Assembly (NCBI GenBank): GCA_023334545.1
Contig: JAADVB010000017.1
Span: 1-64,000, forward strand
DNA length: 64,000 bases
Direction of reading: 5' to 3'
From: Salisapilia sapeloensis
Taxonomy: Eukaryota > Oomycota > Peronosporomycetes > Peronosporales > Salisapiliaceae
Shown here: piece after piece, positions 48,358 to 60,693 of the stretch
Layout: the number at the start of each line of letters is the position of its first letter
Position numbering within the stretch: position 1 is the stretch's first letter
Program-made: the position numbers and the translations under genes
The notes under the pieces: model-generated
The model's database searches: none
What the model saw: only the letters and a program-made list of their open reading frames with translations
Told to the model about the DNA's origin: nothing

Positions 48358-51300
48358 TCAAATGCTCGATCCTGTGGATGCAACGCCACTGTCTACAATA
48401 TAGAAGATCTTTTCTGCCATCCTGTACTTGCGTTCATCCCCATCGTCGTACGAAACATGATGCTCGTATGTGCTTTCATCGAACCGCGTCACCAGACCTT
48501 CGTAATAATTTTCCTTTGCCCACTTGACGCGCACACGCTTATTCACGAGTTGCATCGGGTTGTCATCACTATCGTAGAACATATCGACTTCACTTTCTCC
48601 ATCCAGAACATTGCGGAGTCTCGGTAACAGCTTCGACATGGATCTACTCACGGAGCGCACGACACTTTCAGTCGATGCATTTACATTTGCCCATGACGAC
48701 GTACTGTTTGGTTTCACCAGCACCGTCTTCTTCCGTTGGAGCAATCCATCCGGCGCCTGATGACCTTCCATCCACTGAATCATCCAAGAGCATTGGGACA
48801 AGTGACTTTGCATCCACTTGCGGACACCACTATGTCGTTTCGCGAGCCTCGTGAGCATATCTATCGACACTTCCGTCGCTTTGTAATATCGTTGTTGGGA
48901 TCCCATGATCCGCAACACCTCTTTCAACGCTTCACTCACACGCCAAGGAGCAAGCGAGTCTTTGATTTTAAACAAAGCGTTTAGTGTACGAAAGTATGGC
49001 TTGAGATCATAATGATCTTCGACTTCAATGCCAGAAAAGATCTTTTCGAAAAACGCCAACGTCAGTCGCTGGCTTTCCCAACACAAGTGGTACACGAGCT
49101 GTTGTAGTGGCTTCGTCTCCTTATTATATCTCTCCGCACGTTGCGTCAGGATCATGACGAAGCGGTCGTTTAATAGCATCGATCGATCGACTTCTGTCAA
49201 TTCAGCTGGATCATGGGCGATACGAGGAGGAAGATGAGTGTCCTTTGAGTCCATCGCCGGTGGCTTAGCCAGACGTACGAGCATGGACAGTAGCCGCAGG
49301 ATAGTTGGGTCCAAGTCGATGCTCTTCAGAAGCTGCTGATCTTTATGCTTCTTCATCTGAGCTTGGAGAAGAGGATGGCTACTACCTTTTCCTGTCGCGA
49401 GCGCTGCGATTGCACCCACGACACTGTGTCCTACGAGGAAGATGCTTTCGTTTCTACCTGCATGTGCAAACTGGTACAACAAAAAGAAGAACTCCTTGTG
49501 CTGCTTAACAGGCACACGTAGGACCGCTGGCATGACTTGAACAATCGCAAGAACGAACTCAAACGACGCCGGGACATGATGTGGGTCGCGCTTCGTTTCC
49601 TCCGGTGGACCATACATCGATGACTGGTTCTCATACTCAAACGAAGACACAGATAGCAGAGCCACGGACAACACGTCTGCTGTGAGTTCACGCACTTGAC
49701 TGTTCTCACTCATGATGAGCAAGTCCAGTAAGAGCGATTCTTCTCGTTGCAACGTCGATAAAGCCCATATGCATCCATCCACTTCGTCTTGCACGAGTTG
49801 CTTCAGCAGTGGTTTCCACTCAACCATTTGCTCTACATTTCCAGTCTGCCACAACGTTCCAAACACAAACTTTATCGCTACTTGCAGCGCTTCATACCTC
49901 ACTTCAATCGGTTCAAACTGTACTGTGCCGCTCTTACCGATACTGATCGAGTGAGGCGAATGGAGACAAGAATGGAGAAGGTCATATGTGAACTGGAGGT
50001 TACGCGCATTGTACAAGTACTTTTTACGCCAAAAGACACGATTTTCACGTGCAATTTGGTCTCGAATGCCTTCTGGTGCAAGCGTCTGTAGACGTAGTTT
50101 CCTTAATCTCTCTTGTGCCTTCCTCTTCAATCGGATGCAACAGAGGAGAGCTAAAGCACTCGAGTACATCTTGAGATTCTTGGTTGATGGTGATTTCGAC
50201 AAGTGGAGCTTGGGCTGCTTTCGAGAGTAAAAGAGAAGGAAACTACTACGCGTTTTCATGCGCGGTGCTTGTCCTGGTGCAGGCTGGACACTCGATCTCC
50301 CACCGAAACATTCCTCTGGGATACGACGTGAATCGAACGGAGCGACAACTGTGTCATTGAACTCAAACCAGTTGGACGTATTGTCCTCTCGAAGGAAACT
50401 ATAGTAGTGCCCAGAGTTGGCTGAACCCATGTGCACGACTGTACCTTTTAGTTCGTATTGCGAGTACTCTGGCGCTGTCGTCCTTGATGTAGTTGACTCC
50501 CATTCCGGATGATTCGAATCGGAGATACTGCTACTACGACGTTGCTCTTGTTGACCTTCCTTTGTATACGCATACATGTCCAAGTCCATCGGGAACTCGA
50601 ATCTATCATGCAGTTTGATCTGTTGCCACCTTTCCAAGTCATATTCAAAGCGCTTCAGGTGAATGATAAGGTACTCTGGTAACTTGGCAATGGAAATCCG
50701 CTTCTGCGTATCCAACGTCTTCTTCTCTTCTTCATCATCTGACGCATCCCACGTGTAACTCACCATATCTCCCTTTGCCCATGTCGTCAAAGACTCTTGC
50801 AACGTCCCTTGGTCACGCACTGGCACAGAGATGAAGTGGAAAGGCTCTAGTCGTTCACTATACTTGCCTCCATCTGCCACGAGTTCATTACTAAAGACAC
50901 CACCAAAGTACGTGTTCAAGAGGTTCTCATCATCAAGTGACTGGGCACTCGCACCATTCATCTCCGACTCGAGTTGTTGGAAGAACTCCGTTAAGAACTC
51001 ACTCGCATCTTTCTGTTCATTCACATCAATCTGACCGCCATCGCTCGTGACAGTCGCGCTGATAAGAGCACGAGGGTTATAGTAAGGTTTCGCAGACCCT
51101 TCCAAGTGTGCAAAGAGCGACTGGAGTTCGTACAAGGCACTAGGTCGATCTTTCCCACCATTCGCAACTGTCTGGCTGCGTAGGATATGCCGACGGAAAC
51201 GTGGGATCATGAAGAAAGCTTGGATGGTCGAGTTTAAGTAGCACGTGCACCCAAGGTTCTTCAGACCAACGTACTTGCCTCGCTCAGCTGTCTGTCGTGA

Positions 51301-54300
51301 ACTCGACAGCTCTTTACCGCTCGATGACTTGCGTGTGAGTGTCGCAGTGGATGACGCGCGTGTGATCTCTGGCAAAGGTGTTAATGAGTGCTGATGTGCC
51401 ATCTGGATGAACAAGTAGCGCAAGCCCGAGATGTTATCGGTCGTGAGCTCCAGTAAAAGCTGGAAAGCGACTTCCCGAGACGCTTCACTGCGGCATTTAG
51501 GCTGTTGCAAGTAGAATTGAGAGGACGCAGATGGCCATTGAGACGTCTCTTGGTCGCTTTCTTTCCTCTCAGCTTCAGGCGTCGCGAAGAGACAGTAGTG
51601 GAAGAGCTCTTCGAAAATCCCTTCGTCTTCATGAAGACATGTCGCTACGTGCTCCCTTAATCCGTGTCGATTATCTGCTGCTAATATTGGAGGTATGGCT
51701 TGAACTAACGCAAGAAGTGTTTCTAGTAGTATCTTTAACAAGGCATCTCGGAGCTCTCGTCTCATGGACGAATTGGAGCTCTTCGAGTGGTCTACGCTCG
51801 CTTCTTCCGCTGGTTCAAAGCTCTTGATACGACGACAGAGGATACGACATGCAGATATAAAATCAAACGCTTCTAACGTCTCGACTGTCCCGATGAGTTG
51901 CTTGTACGTCGAGTAGAACTCTTTGCTCTGAACGTCATCGTCGAAGGCACTGAGCATCGTGAGGAAGAGAGAGCAACAGCGTTGTCGATCTTCTTCCATA
52001 TTCACTCGACTGCAGAGAGAGAGGATGAGATAAGACGTTTCTCGACGTACGGCAGTATACTCGTAGTCCACAAGACACTTGGTCAGTACTTTTTGGTAGG
52101 AAGGATGGCTTTCTAAAAGTGACGGTGATGGATGTGCTGATGATATGAGACATGTCGATAGCAAGGAGAGTGCTCTGGACATCAAGTGACTCCAACTCGG
52201 TTGCTCACTACTGCTACTCGGGTCCTCGATACTAGCTCGAGCGTACCAAAGCGGTCGTTGTCGGACTTTTGCAGCACTTTCATCCGACTCGGTGTCGACA
52301 ATCTCTTGACTGTCACGTTCTGTTTGGAGACTAGACAACAACTCGATGATTTGCTTGACAAGTGTCCCGACATCATCGTTAGGCTCGAGGTCCTTGACAT
52401 GTTTACGAATGATAGCAAAGTAATTCAAAAGCTTCAAGAGCTTGGTGACGGCCATCATACACAACGCTCCATTGGTCACCATATCCGATGGTTTCCATGC
52501 CATAAAGATACTTTTTAAATGACTTTCACCACCAAGTGTAATGAATGATTCACACCAAGTCGAGGATTGTCCCGTCGGAGCTTCTACCTGATCTAAAGAC
52601 AAGTCATCTAGATGCTCGACGGATACAACAGTCGAGACATTCGTCTCATCCACGCCACCTAAAGCAATTTGTTCTAGCTGTTCCATCTGATACAGCAACT
52701 TACTCGCATGCTCTGAGTCAAGTAACTGCCGCCATTTTACATGATGAGAAGATGCACTTGTGCTCACTCGTCCATCCGACAAGAGCGTTCCATCTAGTGT
52801 TCTTAACGCACTGCCGATGGACTCGACAGGTGGTAAGAGTCTCAGGATCTTCCACGCTTCATCACAAATGTCTGTATCTGTTGCCAAAAGATGCAGTAGT
52901 ACGTGGTGCTCATCTTCTTTCTCACTCACTTCCATCTTCATGGCGTCCCAATCACTTAAGATACTCATACTACTTCCACCCATCCCTGTTTTATCATCTG
53001 GAGATACGTGACCTGCCGTGTCTCCTTCTGGTCTCGACAAGATGACGGCATCTACCTGATGCTTTACCTTGCCACTGTTCACAGGTGACTTGGCAGACGT
53101 CGTCGTACCAAAGACACGAGCCTTTTCCAGTGTAAACTTGCCATGGCCTTGCGCCGTCAGCTTCGTCTTGACTTCGTTAATGAGACGAATGCGATCTCCA
53201 GGATACCCCGTGTCCTTCGCGACGCGTTCACGAAGTTGACTCACGAGTGCCGTGCGTCGGAAGCGATAGCGATACTGCGCGACGTTCGTACTATCGAGCT
53301 TGCGGACGTTCACGACTAGTTCTTCCATGCCACTTCCCGTCGTTCCAGAGTTACTCGAGTGGGAAGTGGATTGGTAGAGAAAAGTGGAAAGTAGGAGAAG
53401 AAGACGTTGTGTAGCAGTCTTCTCGTCGTCTGTAGCAAGTGTCTTATGTCGTTCGATACGTGTGAACCAGTCTTTGACAAAGTCGATCCATACTTCCTTT
53501 CGCACCAGCTTCGATCCGACGTTCATGTGTAGAAAGACAATGTAATCAACGACAGCTTCCGTGACAAAGTCATCTTTTGATGCGAGGAGAATCTCGTACA
53601 ACGTCTCGAGACCTTTTAAATGCATCGACTCGATCACGACGTGTGGTTTTTCATACCGACTATCATTTGCGGATGCATCTCGTAGACTCATGTGTTTCTC
53701 ATATAAATTCACAAGACGAAAGAGATAATCAAAGCAACGGAAAGAGTACTTGCCCATCGTCTTCGGATCGAACGTCACGACGTCACTCTTATGACGTTTC
53801 TGTCCGTCCGTCGTAATGCTCTTGAAGAGATCTGTCACGACATGAAAGCCCATGGCTTTGACACCTGATCGAGATCGCTCAAGCATTACATTTGGATTCG
53901 GCAAGACGTCACATACCCATTGGAAGAAAGCTTCTCGCATGTCATGTGTGACTTTTGGATCACTAAAGCACTTCCAGAGTCTACTTAGATCAGCATAAGA
54001 TAGCTCGAGGTCGGACTGTTTGATGACAAAAGTGATAAAGATGAGTCGATCAAGCATGTCTCGAGGGTTCGATGCGTCTGTACTAGCTTCTACGAACGAT
54101 TCAACGTCGTCCAAAGAAACACCGATGAGATGATGTTTACTATCCAAATCCTTCAGCCATCTCCCAAGCGACATGCTCGCACCCGACGATGAGCTGAAGG
54201 ATGCAGCTCGAGATAGCATCCGGCCTGGTGTCGTGCTATCAAAGCTGTCTCCCACGCGCTCTATCAGTCGCATGGACGGAACGACACAGACATGCTTCTT

Positions 54301-57050
54301 GATATTCTCAATGCACTCTTGGACATAGTGGCTTTGGAGCTGGTCTTGATCATGTGGTGACGACGATCCGTGCCAGAGCTTACGAATGTAGTTGAGACAC
54401 CCTGCTAGTGCTTTCTCCATCTCGACCTTGAGCTCTGGACGCACGGGACTTGCATCCGACTTGTCCATTGTCCCATTCCAAAGCAAACAACAACCCAAGT
54501 TAACGACTTTATTCAATAGCTCGACCTCTTTCTGAGCAGTTGGACTGAGCTTGGAGCTCTTGCCACCTGCAGCAGCACTCACGAGCGACGTGAGCGACCG
54601 TTTGCTCGTTCCGTTCTCAACTGCATCGTACACACCTTTCGCAGCACTACACACGACTCGACGTACGAATTGAATGAGCACGTCGTCGTACTCTAGTACA
54701 GGAACGTTTGTAATGATGTTCATGAGACTATCTACGAGCTCTGGCTGGAGCTTACTACAGAGTGCTGACAAGACAGTCATCACTGCACGCCGATTAGACT
54801 TGAGCTGTCCTTTACTTGCTTTCCAAAGCAGCTGCAAGTGGCGTTGGGTGAAGTAGTCACGAGCAGCGATGAACTCGAGGATGTTACCACATCGTTTCAA
54901 CACTTCCACATGAGCTCCGTCCGGTAAGTCGTACTGTTTGCATATATGTGTATCACCTAGGAGGACTTCAAGCACGTCTGAGTCGACGAGCCAATGGCCG
55001 ATATAGTCACCAGTCAGCCACTTGGCGACAGGTTGTGTCGACGATGGAGAGGTCGACATGGCGAAGGATGCAGCGTGGTTTGTGAGACTTGATGCGAGTG
55101 CTGCTGTAGCACCACGTCTCTTGGATGCTGCAGCTTTCTTCATGACTTCTTCATGACGCTGTCCCATGCCAATCAGATCATTTACACGGGAGATACCGAG
55201 TAATCTTTGCGATAAGAACGGACAACAAATGAGTTTCTTTGCATGATCGAGAGAGAACGTTTCGACGGCTTGAGCAAACGTCCGATCCCAATCTGAGAAC
55301 TCTGTCGCGTCATCGGATGACGTGACATCTACTTCTCCTAACAAGGCACCGTCACGATAGATGTGATCAATGCTACTTATAATAGTTTCAACCGCGCCGT
55401 CTTCATCCTTGAGTTCGTCATTACTGCAGCTTTTTAGACGAGCGAGGACAGCGTCTAGAAATTCTTTGAAAAAAGATTCGAGCTCAGCTGTCGTAGGTGA
55501 AGAAGGAGATGTCTTGCGTTTACTAGACCGCTCTTTCGACTTGCGTCTGGCTTCCGATAGGCATGGCTTGGCCTGATGTAAGAACTCGCAGTAGATGATG
55601 ACTTCTGTCAAGGAAATGGATTCCATTTCCATTCGTGACCGAAGTAGCTTGCACCCTCCAGCTTGGAAGAACAAGTCAACGTTCGAGACGTAGTAAGCGG
55701 ATCGACATGGCTGTCGATCTGATAGAAAAGAAGAGATGACGTCTGTTGTATCTAAGAGAGACGTGTAGACGAGACGCAAGTCGCTACTAGTTGCACTACT
55801 TTGGTACTGTTTGTAAAAGAAAAGAGGAGTCGCCATGCCGTTTAATAGAAGACGGAGGACAGCGAGCAAGTATGATTCACTCGGTCCTGTTGGATCTTGT
55901 GCCTCAGCATCAAACGACAGCATCGATGCAACGACGTTCTTTAGCACATGTGCATGAAAGTCATGTACCTCCTGCGCTATCTCGTTTGACGGTAACTTGT
56001 TCAGCATTGATCGTTCGATGAACGGTACGAGGCGCTGGCTAGCATACATATCTGCCTTGACGCGCTTATCCGAAAAGTACTTTTCAAAACTCCGCTTTGC
56101 TTGTTCAATGTCTGGAGAACCGATACTCCAATGACTTCCTTCCTTCCGCAGCTTCGGGTAGGCTGAAGAGAGGTACATGTTCGTGTGTGTACCTAGCTTG
56201 GCGACACGGCTGGTGCAGCTCGCCTGTGGGATGTCTTCATCTCGATTCGCTCGCCACGTTGACATGCGGACGTGAATGTCTGAAGTCGTGAACGACACGA
56301 TGAGTGCGACGTGCCACATACCAGAGGACAGGTCTCGGACTTCTATCCACGATCCTGGCTTTTGGCTATAGACAGACCACCTGGACGCCGCCATGTCTTC
56401 TCTCGTCAAGCGTTGATAGCACAAGTAGGACACAAGGTTTTCTGTATTTTAGAGCAAGTAAGAGTGAATACGAAGAGGTGGAGGAGAGCATCGAGTATAA
56501 ACGTACTGTCATTTGGTCCATTGGGGACGGAGATCGGGTCCTGTAGATGGCTGTAGCCTTCAGGCATATCATCCAATGTACGTGTCACTTTGATATCTTT
56601 CAGAGGCATGGACATGGAGTTATGGACTGGAGACGACGAAGAATTTGCTTGTGCTTCACCAACTTGATACCAAAGATAGGTACCTTGGCTCTGGTCAATG
56701 CACTTGTCCAATTTCGTCCATTCCGTCACGTCATCATCATTTAAAGTGTGCTTCCCGATCCTGAGATGGGTAATCCCTCGGACACTCAACGTCGTATTTG
56801 AGGACGCAGAGCCACTGCCATTCCTCGTTCGACGACTAGAGGTGGAGGAGACTGGAGATACACTTCGAGCAGAGCCCGTGCTTTGAGATCGCGTCGATCC
56901 ATGCGATGATGAAGTCTTGAACCAAAGGAATGTGCGTGGCGCAATTTCAGCCGCTGTTCCATCCGGCTGCGTGACGCGATGGAAGCCACCTCCAGCAGCC
57001 AACGCATTGCCATACGTGATGTCGATATCGGTGATGACTTCATGCTGCAT
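48358..57050 (-). CDS. giant ubiquitin-specific protease (USP9X/USP24/USP34-like), 2 exons
   Basis: Cysteine deubiquitinase of 2,875 residues. Exon 1 is 57050-56507, the intron 56506-56442 (65 bp, GTACGT...CAG), exon 2 56441-48358. The junction restores NGPNDKNLVSYLCYQRL. The long N-terminal region is helical and HEAT-like. The USP domain starts at GLKNLGCTCYLNSTIQAFF (catalytic Cys near residue 1915), includes EFLTEFFQQLE and LPEYLIIHLKRFEYD, and has the His box GSANSGHYYSFLRED (about 2190). The C-terminal 60 residues look Tudor-like (KRVRVKWAKENYYEGLVTRFD...YDDGDERKYR). Size and layout match the USP9X/24/34 branch, but a C-terminal Tudor-like module is not usual there. The catalytic residues are intact. 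Confidence 0.92.
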
Positions 57051-57324
57051 CTCGAAAACGACCGCGAGCGCCTTGCGCTTCTTTCACAAGAGTATCGACG
57101 GAGCTTCTTAGGTTAAATGCAAGATCTCGTGTTTTGTATGGGATGTCGAATATGATTCGATTTAGATGATGCATCATCATAACCCTATTTTATGGAGCCA
57201 TGCAAGTACAAGTTAATGTGATCTATTCAAATGGTAGTAGTAAATGGTAATTTTTATGATGAAATATACGTCCTCGTGGTGGTTATTATAGAATACTCGC
57301 AATAAACCGTTATCTCGTTTTCCC

Positions 57325-58935
57325 ATGTATACGACAAATCGTGTGCGTCGGCGATCGAGTGGAAACGATAACGAGCTGATGAATGTCGGATTGCCACAGT
57401 CTGTGGATGGTAAGGAAGTGAAAATTCGACGTGCATGGCAAGGGGGATTATGGCACCGATATGTCGTACGTCCCTACCATCGACTTCGACTTCGGACGTC
57501 GCTCGGGTTTTTCGCAACGCTTGCCATTGTCCTCCCGGTCGTTGCACTCATTTTCATCGTCGTATTGGAAATTATTGGACGAGTACGCTTCCAAGGCGGA
57601 TACTTTGGACCCTCTCCTCATCTCAACACTGGACTCGGCTTCTACCACGAGATGGACGTCGATATGGACTATTTAGCACGTGCTGCAAATGTACCAGAAG
57701 GGCACTCGCCTCCTCATCTTTATAGTGTCGCTCATCAAGACACGAGGGAGTTGACCGCGTGGGTCAAGGAGCGACGTCGACGAACCAATGGTCGGAAGGT
57801 GTTCATTGGATGCAGCAGCCATTGGGAAGGCTACGTCCTCCGCTCGTTCTTGCTTATGTTCTCAGAGCTCAAAACCGATTACGGGTGGGAAGAGATGACT
57901 GGAGACGATCCTCACAAGTACTTTGACGAGACAAGCAAAGCGTCGGAAGGGTCCACTCCATTCGTGCTCTTCTTCTGTCTCAATTGGACGCATCTCCCCA
58001 TGGAACATCTACTCGAGTACTACAAGTACTTTGCTTCGATGCGCAAGAAAGGAAGTATCATCGTCCTTTGGAACGACGATCTGCATTATTACGATCAGTT
58101 CGATCCGCTTATACTGCGTGAGAAAATATTTGGTAAAGTCGATGTACTCGTGAGTTCCTATGCATACCTCATGGACGACTACTTTGCGTCCGTTACCAAA
58201 GACATGGATGCAAGAGACTTGCCACTAACACTATGGCTGCCACATGCTGCTGGGAAAGACTTTACGACCATGCCGATGAATACACATCCGATTCCCAAGA
58301 TTCTACTGTCGGGACACACAGGTGTGACGTGGTATCCACTACGGCATTGGCTTCTAGAGTACCAGCATGAACGACCGGATCTGATCGATCAATACCCGCA
58401 TACAGGCTACTACGTCGCAGATAACCAGTCATACGTCTATGCGACCTACTTACGTAGCTACCAGGCAGCTATCACGACGACGTTGATATTCCAGTACATT
58501 GTCGCCAAAGTCTTGGAGATTCCAGCGACAGGGAGTCTACTCGTTATCAATGACGACGTTTCTCCGTTGCTAGAAGGATTGGGTTTGTACGCAGGACAAC
58601 ACTATGTCAGTCTAGATCGACGTAATCCACAAGCTGCCATCACCTGGGTTGCCAATCCTGAGAACGCCGACAAAATCGATGCGATGCGCAAGGCTGGTAT
58701 GCAAGTAGTACGGTCTTCGCAGACCGTCTCCAACCGTGTTGCTTCTCTTGATGCTTTTTTCACGAACGGCACCGTGTCATACAAGTACCCACCGTCTCTT
58801 CGTATCCCACCTCCGTGTCCATCCGTCGCGTATGCATCTGAAAAGGAATGTCTAGACCATCACGCTCGTCACGCTCGTTACAAGTGTGATCGGTGGTTAT
58901 GTGGCATGACGTCTCTCTTGTCCAAGTGGACGTAA
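57325..58935 (+). CDS. type II membrane glycosyltransferase-like protein (CgeB/GT-B-like)
   Basis: A 536-residue intronless gene. A basic cytosolic stretch (RTNRVRRR-like, about 1-58) precedes one membrane helix (LGFFATLAIVLPVVALIFIVVLEIIG, about 59-84), the form of Golgi type II transferases. The lumenal part has HAAGKDFTTM and SGHTGVTWYPLRHWLLEY. Near residue 410 it has GSLLVINDDVSPLLEGLGLYAGQHYV, which resembles the nucleotide-binding half of CgeB/YkvP-type family 1 transferases (GT-B fold). A Cys-rich end follows. Donor and acceptor are unknown. ATGs at 57325 and 57379 are both possible starts. It is divergent from the USP gene. Confidence 0.72.
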   Translation: MYTTNRVRRRSSGNDNELMNVGLPQSVDGKEVKIRRAWQGGLWHRYVVRPYHRLRLRTSLGFFATLAIVLPVVALIFIVVLEIIGRVRFQGGYFGPSPHLNTGLGFYHEMDVDMDYLARAANVPEGHSPPHLYSVAHQDTRELTAWVKERRRRTNGRKVFIGCSSHWEGYVLRSFLLMFSELKTDYGWEEMTGDDPHKYFDETSKASEGSTPFVLFFCLNWTHLPMEHLLEYYKYFASMRKKGSIIVLWNDDLHYYDQFDPLILREKIFGKVDVLVSSYAYLMDDYFASVTKDMDARDLPLTLWLPHAAGKDFTTMPMNTHPIPKILLSGHTGVTWYPLRHWLLEYQHERPDLIDQYPHTGYYVADNQSYVYATYLRSYQAAITTTLIFQYIVAKVLEIPATGSLLVINDDVSPLLEGLGLYAGQHYVSLDRRNPQAAITWVANPENADKIDAMRKAGMQVVRSSQTVSNRVASLDAFFTNGTVSYKYPPSLRIPPPCPSVAYASEKECLDHHARHARYKCDRWLCGMTSLLSKWT

Positions 58936-59011
58936 AGTATCATTATCCAATCGAGAAACAGTTTATGCTGCACGAAAGCTCTTTCAAAACACTTGCCTAT
59001 CACTACTATCT

Positions 59012-60655
59012 TTACTCCGTATTCATGCTAGATGTCCTTCCAGCCATTGGTCTTGTCTGACGCTGCGTGTGTGCTCCGTCGAGAGATGGCCATGTTGATG
59101 GGAAGACAGCCGAGAAGAAGGCGTCCTCGATAATTCCAATGCATACCATCAGCACGACGTAGCTGAATAAGATCAAGTACGAGTAGACGTAGAGCTGTCC
59201 TATCCACGGTGTATAGCTAACAGACTCGAATGTCTCTCGGATCTCGTCACCGTTGGCGATGGCGAAGAGTGTAGTCGCCGTAGCGCTAAGCGATTGGAAA
59301 CGAGGCACACTGGCACCGAACATGATAGTACCGAAGAGAACAAAACCAACAAAGAGAGGAAGGACGCCGAGGAGAAAGCGAAGTACGCGTGGGAGGCCAC
59401 GACGTAGTGTCCGGCCGAGGATGTGGAGTCTCGTGTTCGACTTCATGTGCCGACCGAGTGTGACCCACTGTAGCGCCGTGCACGTTGCAAAGATAAAGTT
59501 TAAGCCAGCCCGTTCTGCTAGTTTAAAGGTGTGGCTCCAAGCTGCTATGAGACAGCCGATGGTGGTTAGATTGAGGAAGGTCGTGATCCAGAACCACGGA
59601 ATGTCCGTCTGGAGCGTCAGAACCATACGGATGTGCTGCCATCCTGGCGGATTATCATGCACAGAGCTTTCTTGTGTGTACTTGATACCTGTTTCTGCTG
59701 CCTATTGATCGGAATGAGTGTTTCTAAGAGGTGGATGTGCATGGTTATAGAGGTGTTGAACGTACCTGATAGAGGAAGATCACTAGTAAAAGTATCCAGT
59801 CCAAGTGACTCGTTTGATCCACAAAAGGCGTTGGCATGGCCATTTCTTCATTCTGTTTCATGCTAATGGTCGTCTCTTCGACTTGCTCGAAGTGATACTT
59901 GTAAGACATAGTGAGCTGGAGATGACTTTGGCTTTTAAAGTCATACACGAACATGATTTTCCACAACAAGAGGTCGATGCCATCGATGTGTTGCGTTGGT
60001 ACTGCCACCAAATCTGCTGGACAGTTTTCCATCCCAACGACAAACTCGAGTTTCATTGCTACAAGTTCATCAAAGAAAGACCGAGTGCTAGGCGATATAT
60101 GTGAGAGCTGAAGTGGTTCCGGCCAGGCACTTTCATTGTGAGGAGATAAAATGTACTACAGGTTGTTGTTAAGGCTCATGTATATCGTCTGTGGGTACTT
60201 GAAAGTACCTGCTCATCGACTCGCTTGGTGTCATTTATTTTCCGTACGATGAGCTTTGGAGGGTCGATGCTAGAGGAAGGTGATGCTGTGTGGTATGGCT
60301 CTAAAGCGACCTGATCCAGTTGATAATAATTGTCCAGAGCTCCATGCAAATGGGATATGGTCTCATTGATGGTGAAGAGGACTCCTACAGGTAGTGCCGA
60401 AGTCTTTTCGACCGCTCCACCAGATATGAATTCATCTTCGACACTAGCAGCGACTTGTTCATCGACGTCGAGGAGAAAGCGAGGAAGGAAGCTCCCGTCA
60501 GAATCCTCGACATAGTACAATAGATGTGTCCATTCATCTGCGAGGGATCTTTCGAAAGGATTAATTGCACGAGAGAGTTGGACACTTCGTAGAGTTAATA
60601 GTACGACCACAAGGACGTGCGCAAGGAGCTGGAGAACTCCCATCCGTCGACTCAT
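59012..60655 (-). CDS. TRPML/mucolipin-like cation channel (3 exons)
   Basis: Exons 60655-60209, 60155-59766 and 59701-59012; introns 53 and 64 bp; 508 residues. Membrane helix 1 is near the N-terminus (VLQLLAHVLVVVLLTLRSVQL). A large lumenal domain follows (FFDELVAMKLEFVVG; LTMSYKYHFEQVEETTI), then five helices. The pore reads RFQSLSATATTLFAIANGDEI, matching the TRPML pore helix and its NGDD filter. Animal TRPMLs release Ca2+ from lysosomes and need PI(3,5)P2. The cytosolic N-terminus that binds lipid in animals is almost absent here (MSRRMG...), so lipid gating may differ, or an upstream exon was missed. A start 186 bp further up (60841) would run through the divergent gene and is unlikely. 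Confidence 0.88.
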
Positions 60656-60693
60656 CCTGATGATCTGACTCGATAATACAAAAGGGAGGATAG
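60656..60693. promoter_or_regulatory. 38 bp spacer between two divergent start codons
   Basis: The TRPML-like gene starts at 60655 on the minus strand and the coiled-coil gene at 60694 on the plus strand. If both starts are right, the core promoters must overlap each other's coding leaders. No clear motif is visible in the spacer. Confidence 0.35.

Noticed and set aside
49431-49709. Short ORFs on both strands inside the USP and ARM genes
   Set aside because: Shadows of long genes with conserved domains; none has its own motif.
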